Below are positions 31,914 through 41,026 of a stretch of 64,000 nucleotides of DNA, in pieces. This stretch comes from Rhodospirillum sp. Its GTDB lineage: Bacteria; Pseudomonadota; Alphaproteobacteria; Rhodospirillales; Rhodospirillaceae. The first letter of the stretch is position 1; every line of letters starts with the position of its first letter. The notes beneath the pieces are model-generated. The model ran no database searches and was not told the origin of the DNA. It saw nothing but the letters and a program-made list of their open reading frames with translations. The position numbers and the translations under genes were made by a program. The stretch is taken from positions 1-64,000 of the forward strand of contig JAIOYK010000024.1 in NCBI GenBank assembly GCA_021741145.1, given 5' to 3'.

Positions 31914-32294
31914 TTACGCCGGGGAGTCTTCCCGAGACTCCAGCCCCTTGGGCTTTCCGTATAGGCCGATGTTCTCGTCCCCCCAAGCCTTGAGGGCGAG
32001 AAGGATCGGCCCCATGCTCCGCCCCAGGGGAGAGAGGCGATACTCCACCTTGGGCGGCACCTGGGGATACACCGTCCGCTCCACCAGTCCGTCCGCTTCC
32101 AGGTCCCGCAACTGGTTGGTCAGCATACGGGGCGTAACGTTCGGAACCTGGCGCCGGATTTCATTGAAACGCAGGGTTCCGGACATCAGGTGGAACAAGA
32201 CCACGGATTTCCATTTGCCATCGATCAAGCCAATCGCCGCTTCCACCGAGCACCCGGGGCTGCAATCGAAACGGCTATGCCGCGCCTTGGCCAT
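31914..32294 (-). CDS. HxlR-family transcriptional regulator
   Basis: CSPGCSVEAAIGLIDGKWKSVVLFHLMSGTLRFNEIRRQVPNVTPRMLTNQLRDLEADGLV. Confidence 0.95.
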   Translation of the reverse strand: MAKARHSRFDCSPGCSVEAAIGLIDGKWKSVVLFHLMSGTLRFNEIRRQVPNVTPRMLTNQLRDLEADGLVERTVYPQVPPKVEYRLSPLGRSMGPILLALKAWGDENIGLYGKPKGLESREDSPA

Positions 32295-32396
32295 CACAGT
32301 ATCCTTTACGACACTATAGGCGGTTTTTGTGCGTATTTACCTTTGACGACGGTATCGCCATCTGGACTCCGTATCAACCCAACACGGAGCAAACCG

Positions 32397-33416
32397 ATGA
32401 AAGCCATCGCCTACCAGACAGCGGGTCCCATTGACGGAGCGGACTCCCTGGTTGACATCGAATTGGAGTGTCCGACCGCCCAGGGTCGGGACCTGTTGGT
32501 GGAGGTTCTGGCCGTTTCGGTCAATCCCGTCGACACCAAGGTTCGCCGGTCGGTTTCCGCCGAGCCAGGGGCCTGGAAGGTCCTGGGCTGGGACGTGGCG
32601 GGCCGTGTGGTCGCCGTGGGGGACGCGGTCCAGACCTTCAAGCCCGGGGACATGGTCTATTACGCCGGATCCCTGACCCGGCCCGGGGCCAACGCCGAAT
32701 TCCATCTGGTCGACGAACGGATCGTCGGACACAAACCCGCGAGCCTCTCTCCGGAAGAAGCCGCCGCCCTGCCCCTGACCAGCATCACCGCCTGGGAAAT
32801 GGTATTTGATCGCCTGGATGTGACCAAATCCGTTCCCGGCGCGGCCAAGGCCATTCTGGTCGTCGGGGGCGCCGGCGGCGTGGGGTCGATCACCATTCAA
32901 TTGGTGCGCGCCCTGACCGATCTGACGGTGATCGCCACGGCCTCCCGTCCGGAAACCAAGGCCTGGGTGCGCGAGCTGGGGGCCCACCATGTCCTCGACC
33001 ACGGCCACCCCCTCGCCGCTCAGGTGGCCGACCTGGATCTGGGCGCGCCCGCCTTCGTCTTCTCGACCACGGAGACCCAAAGGCATTTGGAGGACATCGC
33101 GAACCTCATCGCACCCCAGGGCCGGTTCGGCCTGATCGACGATCCAGAGGCCCTGGACATCAAGCTGTTCAAGCGGAAAGCCGTCTCCGTCCATTGGGAG
33201 TTCATGTTCACCCGCCCCCTGTTCGAGACCGCCGATATGGACGAACAGGGACGCTTGCTCGACAAGGTCTCGACCCTGGTGGACGAGGGACGGATCCGAA
33301 CCACGGTAACGCAAGTCACCCGCCCCATCGAAGCAGCGACCCTAAAAGCCGCCCATGCCTTCATCGAAAGTGGCAAGGCCAAGGGCAAGGTCGTGCTGGC
33401 TGGCTTCTCATCCTGA
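32397..33416 (+). CDS. Zinc-type alcohol dehydrogenase-like / quinone oxidoreductase
   Basis: VLAVSVNPVDTKVRR, ILVVGGAGGVGSITIQLVRAL; divergent from HxlR. Confidence 0.92.
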   Translation: MKAIAYQTAGPIDGADSLVDIELECPTAQGRDLLVEVLAVSVNPVDTKVRRSVSAEPGAWKVLGWDVAGRVVAVGDAVQTFKPGDMVYYAGSLTRPGANAEFHLVDERIVGHKPASLSPEEAAALPLTSITAWEMVFDRLDVTKSVPGAAKAILVVGGAGGVGSITIQLVRALTDLTVIATASRPETKAWVRELGAHHVLDHGHPLAAQVADLDLGAPAFVFSTTETQRHLEDIANLIAPQGRFGLIDDPEALDIKLFKRKAVSVHWEFMFTRPLFETADMDEQGRLLDKVSTLVDEGRIRTTVTQVTRPIEAATLKAAHAFIESGKAKGKVVLAGFSS

Positions 33417-33491
33417 CCGAAAGAACGGACCACGAAAGGAAGGGAAAGGCGCCGGGCGCCGCGGCGCCCGCGGATGCCTCCTTCCCCCCGG

Positions 33492-35279
33492 TCAGGTCCG
33501 GGTAAGCCCCGCCTCCCGTTCCACCTTGGCCTCGAGGTCCCGGGATAGGGCCTCGAGGGAGGAAATAATCACCTTACTCTCGTCGTGGAGCTTGTGGAGG
33601 CTCTCGTGGGCCTCGTCCGTCCGACCGCCATGGTGGGCGTCCAGGGCCGCCTTGGCATGGGCATGGACCCGGGCGTGGGGCTCCTTGATCGCCCGCCACA
33701 GGGGATGGTTCACCAGGGTGGGCTCGGTCTGGTCATCAAACCATTTCCCGAAGCGACAGAGGTGGTGATCGGGAACGTCGCCGCTGGCCAGGTTCTGACT
33801 GCCCATCACCGTGTCGATGATCGTCTTGCGGAACAGGATGTGGTCGACCTTGGCCGTTTCCAGCATGTAGAGGGCCGAATCATCGCGCATCCAGTGGTTC
33901 ACCCGATCGGCCACCAGCGTGTTGGCACCACCGATATAGCGGGCGATGTCCTCCACCAGGGTGTTTGAGCGCTGGGCTTTCTGGGCGATGCCACCAATGC
34001 CATCGCTGATTTCCTGGGTGGCGCTTGTCTGCTGCCCCAAGATTCCACTCATGTCGGCCATGCGGGCGGTGACCTGAGCCACCCGCTCCGCGGCCTGGGC
34101 CATATCCGCTCCGGTGCGGGTAATGGCCTCGTTGCCTTGGCCCACCGCGGTCCCACTTTCGCCCATGGCCTCGATGATGGCGTTCATCTCCGTGCGCAGG
34201 GTGTCGATGCGCAGGCGGATATCCTCCGTGGCCTTGGCGGTCTGGTTGGCCAGGAGTTTCACCTCTCCGGCGACAACCGCGAAGCCCTTGCCCGCGTCGC
34301 CCGCCCGGGCGGCTTCGATGGTGGCGTTCAGCGCCAGAAGGTTGGTTTGCTTGGCGATCGCCTCGATGGAGACCAGGATTTCTCCAATCTGCTCGCTGGC
34401 CCCGCGCAAATCGTTGATGCGTCCCGCGGTCGCCGCGACCACCTCGGCGATGCGGGACATGCGCCCCATGGCCTCCTCGGCGCCGTCGCGCCCGGCGCCA
34501 ACCGTGCTCTCGACGTCTCGGGCGTCCGCCGCGGCATCGCCACTGGAGCGAGCGATCTCTCCAACGGAGACGACCAATTTTTCGGATGCCGTGGCGATGG
34601 TTTGGCTGGCGGAATTTACCTCCCGAGACTCGCGGATCAGCTCCGCCAACAGGATCATCGCATCGTTGATGGTCTCCGTCAGCTTGGCCAGATGGCGGAT
34701 GTTGTTGATATTCTCGCCCAGGCCAAAGTGGTCCAGGCTCAGTTCGGTGATATCTCGCCCATAGACGGAAAGGACCAGCTCCATGTCCAGCAGGACCAGC
34801 TTTTGAACGGCCTCGACCATGCGCTTGGAGGCCTCGCCCCGGCGCTTGTCAAGGACCAGTCGAGTAAAGTGGTTCAGGGCCTTGGTATAAGCCCCCATAT
34901 ACCAGCGTTCATCCAGGCCAATCCGGGCGTGGACATTGCCCACCGCCCGGGCCCGGGCCACATAGGCCCCATCCAGGCGACCCTCGAACAGGGCCATCCA
35001 ATGGTCCGCCTCCGCGGCCATGATCTTGTCCAGATCCTCGGGCGAGGCGGCGAACCGCTTCAAGGGCGGAAAAGCCGCCAGTTCCTTGTACAGATCCTTG
35101 AGGATTCCCGGCAGGTACTCCCGGAGCAGGGTCCGGAAATCCGCGATTCGAGCCATGTCATCCGGTGTCAGCTTGATGAAGGCCATGTACTCTTCCAAGG
35201 CCCGCCGGTCCGCGTCTTCCGTCGCCTTGGTCATCCCGCGATTGTTCGTCATGTCGTGCCACTTTCCAAAAGCATCCAT
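33492..35279 (-). CDS. Globin-coupled methyl-accepting chemotaxis protein with C-terminal CZB domain
   Basis: N-terminal protoglobin-like region; MCP hairpin [49 protein letters not shown]-like DHILFRKTI...[10 protein letters not shown]...HARVHAHA. Confidence 0.88.
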   Translation of the reverse strand: MDAFGKWHDMTNNRGMTKATEDADRRALEEYMAFIKLTPDDMARIADFRTLLREYLPGILKDLYKELAAFPPLKRFAASPEDLDKIMAAEADHWMALFEGRLDGAYVARARAVGNVHARIGLDERWYMGAYTKALNHFTRLVLDKRRGEASKRMVEAVQKLVLLDMELVLSVYGRDITELSLDHFGLGENINNIRHLAKLTETINDAMILLAELIRESREVNSASQTIATASEKLVVSVGEIARSSGDAAADARDVESTVGAGRDGAEEAMGRMSRIAEVVAATAGRINDLRGASEQIGEILVSIEAIAKQTNLLALNATIEAARAGDAGKGFAVVAGEVKLLANQTAKATEDIRLRIDTLRTEMNAIIEAMGESGTAVGQGNEAITRTGADMAQAAERVAQVTARMADMSGILGQQTSATQEISDGIGGIAQKAQRSNTLVEDIARYIGGANTLVADRVNHWMRDDSALYMLETAKVDHILFRKTIIDTVMGSQNLASGDVPDHHLCRFGKWFDDQTEPTLVNHPLWRAIKEPHARVHAHAKAALDAHHGGRTDEAHESLHKLHDESKVIISSLEALSRDLEAKVEREAGLTRT

Positions 35280-35407
35280 CGCCGGTTGGTTTTCGGCAAT
35301 TTATTTATGGATATTAAAACACAGACAGACTGACCAGTCATACGTCCTTTGACGCACCAAGCTCCAGGCGTTGGATCCACTATATTGGATCAGAACTATT
35401 TATAATT

Positions 35408-36565
35408 TCAACCCATGCGTTCCCAAACTTGGTCCGCGGCCACGCCCAGGGTGGAGAGATCGGCCAGGAAGCGATCCGGGTCGCAGAACAGGCCTTGCTG
35501 CATGACACCTCGGTCGGCGTCGGGATCCAGGATCTGGGCGACACAGGCGGTCAGACAGGCCGCGGGCAAGTGGCCTGGGTCCCGGTGGGAGAGAGTCAAC
35601 GTCCCCTTCGCGGGGACCCCCTCGCGGGATCCTTCCGCCTCCAGGGCCACCAGGATCCCGGCATGGCTGCCCGGTCGGGTCAGGGCACGGGTCAGCAGAG
35701 CCTCCGACAGGCGCCTTGCACCGACTCGGTCCAGGATCTGGGACAGGGGAGCGGCCCAGTAGTCGGCCCAGGGACCAAATCCACAAAGGTAAAAGCCGCA
35801 GTCCTGGAGGGCGGGCAGACGGTCGCGCAGGCCTCGCAACTCCCCTAGAAGAACCGGATACCCCACCCGCTTCCCGAAGGGCTCGGGAAAGCGGAAGACC
35901 GGGAAATAGCGGGATTGGAGCTTGCTCCATCGCCTCTCCGACAGGGTGACCGGGTTCCCCTTGCGGGCCAGCAGCAAATGCTCCCGGATCCGATCCATGC
36001 CCAAGGTCGACGGATCCTCCCCCACGGACAGGGCCAGGGCGACGGTGAGGCGCTCCACCCGGTCCATGCGCGCCGCGGACCAACGGCCCAAGAGGGCCGC
36101 CAGCCCGGGCCGGGCTCCGCCATCGGTGACGAAAGTCAGGTTGGCCTGGGCCACCCGGTTGGACAACTCGACCATACCCTTGAGCTTGAGCGGCATGCTG
36201 AATTGGGCGTCGAGGAAATGGGCGCCCACCCGCAGGGTGGCCTGGGCCAGGGCAACCGCGGGGATAGCCTTCGGCCCGGCGGTCAACACCACCAGTCGCG
36301 CGCCCTCCAAAACATGGGCCGCCCCATCGGGGGTAGCGAGATCGGCGGTCACCAGCTCGGCCTTGGGCAAGCGCGCGCGGAGCCGCTCCAGGGCGATGGG
36401 ATCCCGGTCGATCACCCGCAACGGCGCGCCGGTCAACTCCGAGATGAGCGCCGCGGTGCGGGCCCCCAGCCGTCCGGCGCCGACCAGGGCAATGGGCCGG
36501 GGATCGAACAGATCCTCCCTCGGTGGAACGGTGGCCTCTCCCGACCCGGCTTCGGTCGTCATCAT
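35408..36565 (-). CDS. Saccharopine-dehydrogenase-like NAD(P)-binding protein
   Basis: IALVGAGRLGARTAALISELTGAPLRVIDRD Rossmann motif. Confidence 0.65.
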   Translation of the reverse strand: MMTTEAGSGEATVPPREDLFDPRPIALVGAGRLGARTAALISELTGAPLRVIDRDPIALERLRARLPKAELVTADLATPDGAAHVLEGARLVVLTAGPKAIPAVALAQATLRVGAHFLDAQFSMPLKLKGMVELSNRVAQANLTFVTDGGARPGLAALLGRWSAARMDRVERLTVALALSVGEDPSTLGMDRIREHLLLARKGNPVTLSERRWSKLQSRYFPVFRFPEPFGKRVGYPVLLGELRGLRDRLPALQDCGFYLCGFGPWADYWAAPLSQILDRVGARRLSEALLTRALTRPGSHAGILVALEAEGSREGVPAKGTLTLSHRDPGHLPAACLTACVAQILDPDADRGVMQQGLFCDPDRFLADLSTLGVAADQVWERMG

Positions 36566-37290
36566 AGCAGGTGCTGGCCCCCGGTGATGTAGACCTCCGT
36601 ACCGGTCACATAACCGAACTCCTCTGTGCAGAGGCGAAAAACACAGGCGGCCACGTCCTCGGGGGCGCCCATGCGGTCGAGCGGGATCCGGGGAATCAGG
36701 GCCTCGTATTCCGGGGCGATCATGCCGGTCTTGATCTCACCCGGGGCCACGGCGTTGACACGGACCCCCAGGTTGGCGAATTCCACGGCCATTTCCCGGG
36801 TCAGCCCCGACAGGGCGGCCTTGCTGGTGGAATAGGCCGATCCGGCGAAAGGATGCACGTAATGCCCGGCGATGGAGGTGATATTGACGATGGCGCCCTT
36901 GCTCTTGCCCAGGGGTGTCGCGAAAGCCCGAGCCAGACGCAGGGGAGCGAAGAAGTTCAGTTCGAACACCTCCCGCCAGCGATCGATCGCCCCATTCAGG
37001 ACGCCCAGACGCTCCTTGAAGGAGGTCTTGGGGGAAATCCCGGCGTTGTTAACCAGGGCATGGAGGGGATCCCCGTCCAGATGGTCGAGCACCCGTTTGG
37101 TGAACCCCTCGATGGCGGTGGGATCGGACAGGTCGACGGGAAAATGGGCGGTCCAGTTGCGGTCCAGCTTGCATTCCGCGGGCACTTCGGCCCGGGCGCA
37201 TGTGATGACCCGCCAGCCTTCCGCCAGGAAGCGGACGGCGGTGGCATGGCCAATACCTCGGCTGGCGCCGGTAATGACAACGGTTTTCAT
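36562..37290 (-). CDS. SDR-family oxidoreductase
   Basis: VVITGASRGIGHATAVRFL, NNAG, YSTSKAALSGLTREMA. Confidence 0.94.
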   Translation of the reverse strand: MKTVVITGASRGIGHATAVRFLAEGWRVITCARAEVPAECKLDRNWTAHFPVDLSDPTAIEGFTKRVLDHLDGDPLHALVNNAGISPKTSFKERLGVLNGAIDRWREVFELNFFAPLRLARAFATPLGKSKGAIVNITSIAGHYVHPFAGSAYSTSKAALSGLTREMAVEFANLGVRVNAVAPGEIKTGMIAPEYEALIPRIPLDRMGAPEDVAACVFRLCTEEFGYVTGTEVYITGGQHLL

Positions 37291-37357
37291 GGAGGAATGC
37301 GTCCCAGGGGCGAGAAGGTTGAACCGACAGGGCCTTCCTTTCAGGTAACATCTTCGC

Positions 37358-37461
37358 GGCCGGTTTCAAAGGGGCCTTGCCCCGGCCGATTTCAAAGGGG
37401 CCTTGCCCCGGCCGATTTCAAAGGGGCCTTGCCCCGGCCGATTTCAAAGGGGCCTTGCCCC
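37358..37461. repeat. 26-bp tandem repeat x4 (GGCCGATTTCAAAGGGGCCTTGCCCC)
   Basis: Four contiguous units, one substitution in unit 1. Confidence 0.96.
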
Positions 37462-37489
37462 TGGGCGCCCCCCGGGCCAATTTATCGGC

Positions 37490-38116
37490 ATGTGCGCGCG
37501 CTATGATCTTAACAGCCCGGCCATCCGCCTTGTCGAGCGGTTCGGCCTGACCATTCCGCCGGAGGTGTTCCGCGGGGGCGAGGTGCGCCCGACGGACGCC
37601 GCGCCGATCATCGCACCCGACCGCAAGGCCCGGATGTTCCGCTGGGGCCTGACGGTGGATTGGGATCGCAAGCCCCTGATCAACGCCCGAGCCGAGAGCC
37701 TGGAGGAGAGGGCGACCTTCCGCCCTCTCCTCCCCTTCCGCTGCCTGATACCCGTGGACGGCTGGTATGAATGGCGCAAGGAGGGCGCGACCCGGATCAA
37801 GACGCGCATCGCCCCACCGGAGGATGGCCCCTTCGCCCTCGCGGGTCTCGTCGATCCGGACCGGGAGGTGTTCACGGTGATCACCTGTGCCCCCGCGCCC
37901 AGCGTCGCCCCCGTGCATTCCCGGATGCCCGTTCTACTCGCCGGACAGGAAGCCGAGGCCCGGTGGCTGGACTTGGGCTTGGCTTTTTCGGCGGCGGCGA
38001 CGGTTCTCGTACCCTATGCGGGCGCCCTGGAGGTGGTGGAGGAATCACCGCCCTCCCCCCGGCAAGCCCGCCTGTTCCGACACCCGTTTCCAATCCGACG
38101 CGAAGACCTCCCCTAA
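37490..38116 (+). CDS. SOS response-associated peptidase (SRAP/YedK/HMCES family)
   Basis: MCARYDL N-terminus, RWGL, INARAES, CLIPVDGWYEW, VHSRMPVLL. Confidence 0.95.
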   Translation: MCARYDLNSPAIRLVERFGLTIPPEVFRGGEVRPTDAAPIIAPDRKARMFRWGLTVDWDRKPLINARAESLEERATFRPLLPFRCLIPVDGWYEWRKEGATRIKTRIAPPEDGPFALAGLVDPDREVFTVITCAPAPSVAPVHSRMPVLLAGQEAEARWLDLGLAFSAAATVLVPYAGALEVVEESPPSPRQARLFRHPFPIRREDLP

Positions 38117-38234
38117 CCACGTCATCCGTCTGGTTGGCGTGGCTGGTGTTGGGGCAACAGCCCTGTTAAAGGAGACTTATGCCGGGGCGCTCCCTCCGGA
38201 ATGACGATCGACCAGCCAGGGAAAGGACCGACGG

Positions 38235-38897
38235 ATGACTCGCGACCCAGACAGCACGCGGACTCGCCATTTGGAGGCCGGGCGGGAGGAATTCACCCCA
38301 GTCGGTCCCGCTGGCGCCCGGGTCAATCGAATCGCCGAACGGGCCGGGATGAACAAGAAACGCATCCTGGCGCGCCTCGTCCCCCGTCTGATCCAGGACA
38401 TCTCCCCTGAAGGCGCGGCTGGGGCGGATCCATCCCTTCGCCTGCGAACGCTCACGCCCGACGACACGGTCCATGTGGCACGCATCTTCTTTTGCGCGGT
38501 CCATGAGGGAGCACGGGAGCACTACACCTTCGAGCAACGACTTGCCTGGGGGGGAGAAACGGTGGATCCGGACGCTTGGCGCGACCGCCTAGAGGAGGCG
38601 ATGGGCTTCCTGGCTGAACGGAACGGCGAGCCCGTGGGTTTCATGACGGTGGACGAGACGGGTCTCATCGACTTGGCGTTTGTCTTGCCTTCAATGGCTG
38701 GACAGGGAATTGGCACACGGCTTTACAGGGCGGTCGAGGACCAAGCCCGCGCCCTTGGCCTCCAGGCCCTGACAACCGAAGCCAGCAAGGTGTCCAAACC
38801 CTTTTTTGAGCGCCAAGGCTGGGAAGTCATCACGGAACAAAGCGTCGAAAGAGAGGGCGTCTCTCTCACGAACTACAAAATGCGGAAGCCGCTTTAG
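38235..38897 (+). CDS. GNAT acetyltransferase with N-terminal TetR-HTH-like segment
   Basis: RHLEAGREEFTPVGPAGARVNRIAERAGMNKKRI then GNAT domain (IDLAFVLPSMAGQGIGTRLYRAVEDQARALG). Confidence 0.8.
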   Translation: MTRDPDSTRTRHLEAGREEFTPVGPAGARVNRIAERAGMNKKRILARLVPRLIQDISPEGAAGADPSLRLRTLTPDDTVHVARIFFCAVHEGAREHYTFEQRLAWGGETVDPDAWRDRLEEAMGFLAERNGEPVGFMTVDETGLIDLAFVLPSMAGQGIGTRLYRAVEDQARALGLQALTTEASKVSKPFFERQGWEVITEQSVEREGVSLTNYKMRKPL

Positions 38898-38958
38898 CAG
38901 CTTCGCGGGGTCCGGGGAGGTCGCCCCTCCCCGGCGGGGATCGGGGCGGAGCCCCGCT

Positions 38959-39165
38959 TTAGTGAAACGCGCAGCCCGGCTTGAAACCGACCTTCTTCAA
39001 GATGATGGCCAGCGGGCACAGTCCGGTAAACGCGGCCTGGAACATATTCAGCCCGACGAAGGCGGTGATCCAGAGGGCCCAGGTGATCCCGGCGAAATGG
39101 GCAAGCGCGAGGGTGGCCAGGATGACGATCCCGGCGAAGGCGAAGACAACACGGTCGATGGACAT
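38959..39165 (-). CDS. DUF2892 (YgaP-type transmembrane) protein
   Basis: GITWALWITAFVGLNMFQAAFTGLCPLAIILKKVGFKPG. Confidence 0.88.
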   Translation of the reverse strand: MSIDRVVFAFAGIVILATLALAHFAGITWALWITAFVGLNMFQAAFTGLCPLAIILKKVGFKPGCAFH

Positions 39166-39217
39166 ACTCAAACTCCATTGAATGCGGGGCGGAGGGTCCA
39201 CCCTCCGCCCGGTGGGT

Positions 39218-40513
39218 TTATTCGGCGGGGATCTTCAGCTTGTCCTTCAGCTTGACGATTCCCAGTGTTTTCAGGACATAGCGCTCGTAGATGGGTTCCG
39301 AGACGCCCTTCTTGATCTTGCGGATGAAGTATTTTTCGAAGGCCACCTTGGCCAGATGGACCCATTTGCCCTCGCCGAACCAATTGGTGTTCCGGGGTGG
39401 GATCTGCGGCAGGGCGACAAAGGCCGCGCCCCCGTCGCCGAAGTCGGCGAGGCAGATGGCGTTCCAGGTCGCCTCGCGGTCCGGCTCCCGCCCATCGATC
39501 AGGGAGCGGATGTTGTGGGCCGTGGCGGTCACCATGGACTCGATCATATAGCCGGTCTTGGGCGTGCCCACGGGCACCGGCGTCGGCTCCACCGGCGGGA
39601 TGGCGACGCAGACACCGACCGAAAACACATTCTTATGGGTTGGGTTGCGTTGGTGCTTGTCGGCCAGGATGAAGCCCCGGGGGTTCACCAACCCCTCCAC
39701 ATCGCGCACGGCGTCAATGCCCCGGAAAGCGGGCAGCATCATGGAATGCTTGAAGGGCAATTCGTGGCGTTTCTTTTCCTTGCCGTCCTCGTCGCACTCG
39801 ATGACGTGCATCAGGCCGTCCTCGACCTTCTCCACCCTGGCGTTGCAGATCCATTTGATGTGGCGGCCACGCATGATGGACTCTATCATGCCCTTGGAAT
39901 CGCCCACTCCGCCCAGGCCCAGATGGCCGATATAGGGTTCGGGGGTGACGTAGGTCATTGGGACCCGGTCGCGGATTTTCCGCTTGCGCAGGTCGGTGTC
40001 CATGATCATGGCGAACTCATAGGCCGGACCGAAGCAGGACGCCCCCTGGACCGCGCCCACGACAACCGGGCCGGGGTCGGCGCAGAAGGCCTCCCAGGCT
40101 TCGGCTGATTTGGCCGCGTGGTCGACATGACAGATGGACTGGGTGAAGCCGCCATGGGGACCCAGCCCCGGCACCTCGTCGAACGCCAGTTGGGGGCCGG
40201 TGGCGATCACAAGATAGTCATAGTCCATGCTGGACCCATCGCCCAGGTCCACCCGATTTTCCGTGGGATGGACCCGTTTGACGCCCAGGGGAGAGAAATC
40301 GATCTTCTTGCGCTTCAGGTATTTCTCCACGTCGATTTCGATATCGTCGCGGGAGCGCCAGTTGACCGCCACCCAGGGGTTGGACGGCACGAAATGGAAT
40401 GTTGGACTATTCGATATCACCGTAACGGTGTCTTCCGGGCGCAGCAGTTCCCGGACCTCGTAGGCCATCGGCATGCCGCCGATGCCCGCGCCAATGATCA
40501 CCACATGGGCCAT
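39218..40513 (-). CDS. Sulfide:quinone oxidoreductase-like FAD protein
   Basis: VVIIGAGIGGMPMAYEVRELL; GASCFGPAYEFAMI; TGYMIESMVTATAHNI. Confidence 0.88.
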   Translation of the reverse strand: MAHVVIIGAGIGGMPMAYEVRELLRPEDTVTVISNSPTFHFVPSNPWVAVNWRSRDDIEIDVEKYLKRKKIDFSPLGVKRVHPTENRVDLGDGSSMDYDYLVIATGPQLAFDEVPGLGPHGGFTQSICHVDHAAKSAEAWEAFCADPGPVVVGAVQGASCFGPAYEFAMIMDTDLRKRKIRDRVPMTYVTPEPYIGHLGLGGVGDSKGMIESIMRGRHIKWICNARVEKVEDGLMHVIECDEDGKEKKRHELPFKHSMMLPAFRGIDAVRDVEGLVNPRGFILADKHQRNPTHKNVFSVGVCVAIPPVEPTPVPVGTPKTGYMIESMVTATAHNIRSLIDGREPDREATWNAICLADFGDGGAAFVALPQIPPRNTNWFGEGKWVHLAKVAFEKYFIRKIKKGVSEPIYERYVLKTLGIVKLKDKLKIPAE

Positions 40514-40528
40514 GACCTAATTCCTCCC

Positions 40529-40930
40529 TTACACGGTTTTGACCTGTTCCGTCACTATTGAATGGATCTCCGGGGCCTGTTCCCCCGCTGATCCTTGGCC
40601 GACATCCGAACCCGCGGCTTCCAAGTCCGCTTTCGATCCGGGGCAATAGAGACCAGCCAGGACCTCGACGATCCTTTGGGCCTCTTCGTTGGCGAGGGCG
40701 TAATGAATGAAGTGCGCTTCCCGACGGGTTTTCACGATCCCTTCCTTGCGGAGGCGCGCCAAATGCTGGGACAGGGCCGATTGGCTCAACCCCACCACCT
40801 TTTCCAGTTCCCCAACGGTCTTTTCCCCACTCGCCAGTTCACAGACGATCATCAGGCGGCGATCATGGCCGAGCGCCTTCAGGAGGGCGGCCGCCTTTTC
40901 AGCGACCCGATGAAGCTCTGTGACTTTCAT
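40529..40930 (-). CDS. ArsR-family repressor, SqrR/BigR/YgaV-like
   Basis: wHTH VGLSQSALSQHLARLRKEGIVKTRREAHFIHYAL; only two Cys, in IVCELASGE and LYCPGS. Confidence 0.88.
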   Translation of the reverse strand: MKVTELHRVAEKAAALLKALGHDRRLMIVCELASGEKTVGELEKVVGLSQSALSQHLARLRKEGIVKTRREAHFIHYALANEEAQRIVEVLAGLYCPGSKADLEAAGSDVGQGSAGEQAPEIHSIVTEQVKTV

Positions 40931-41026
40931 GGTTGCTAATTTAGTATTTGCTTATATTATATGTCAATGGCGTTTATACCGGAGGGCCGGATACAACCGG
41001 TTCTGGACCAGAGAGGGGAGAGCACC

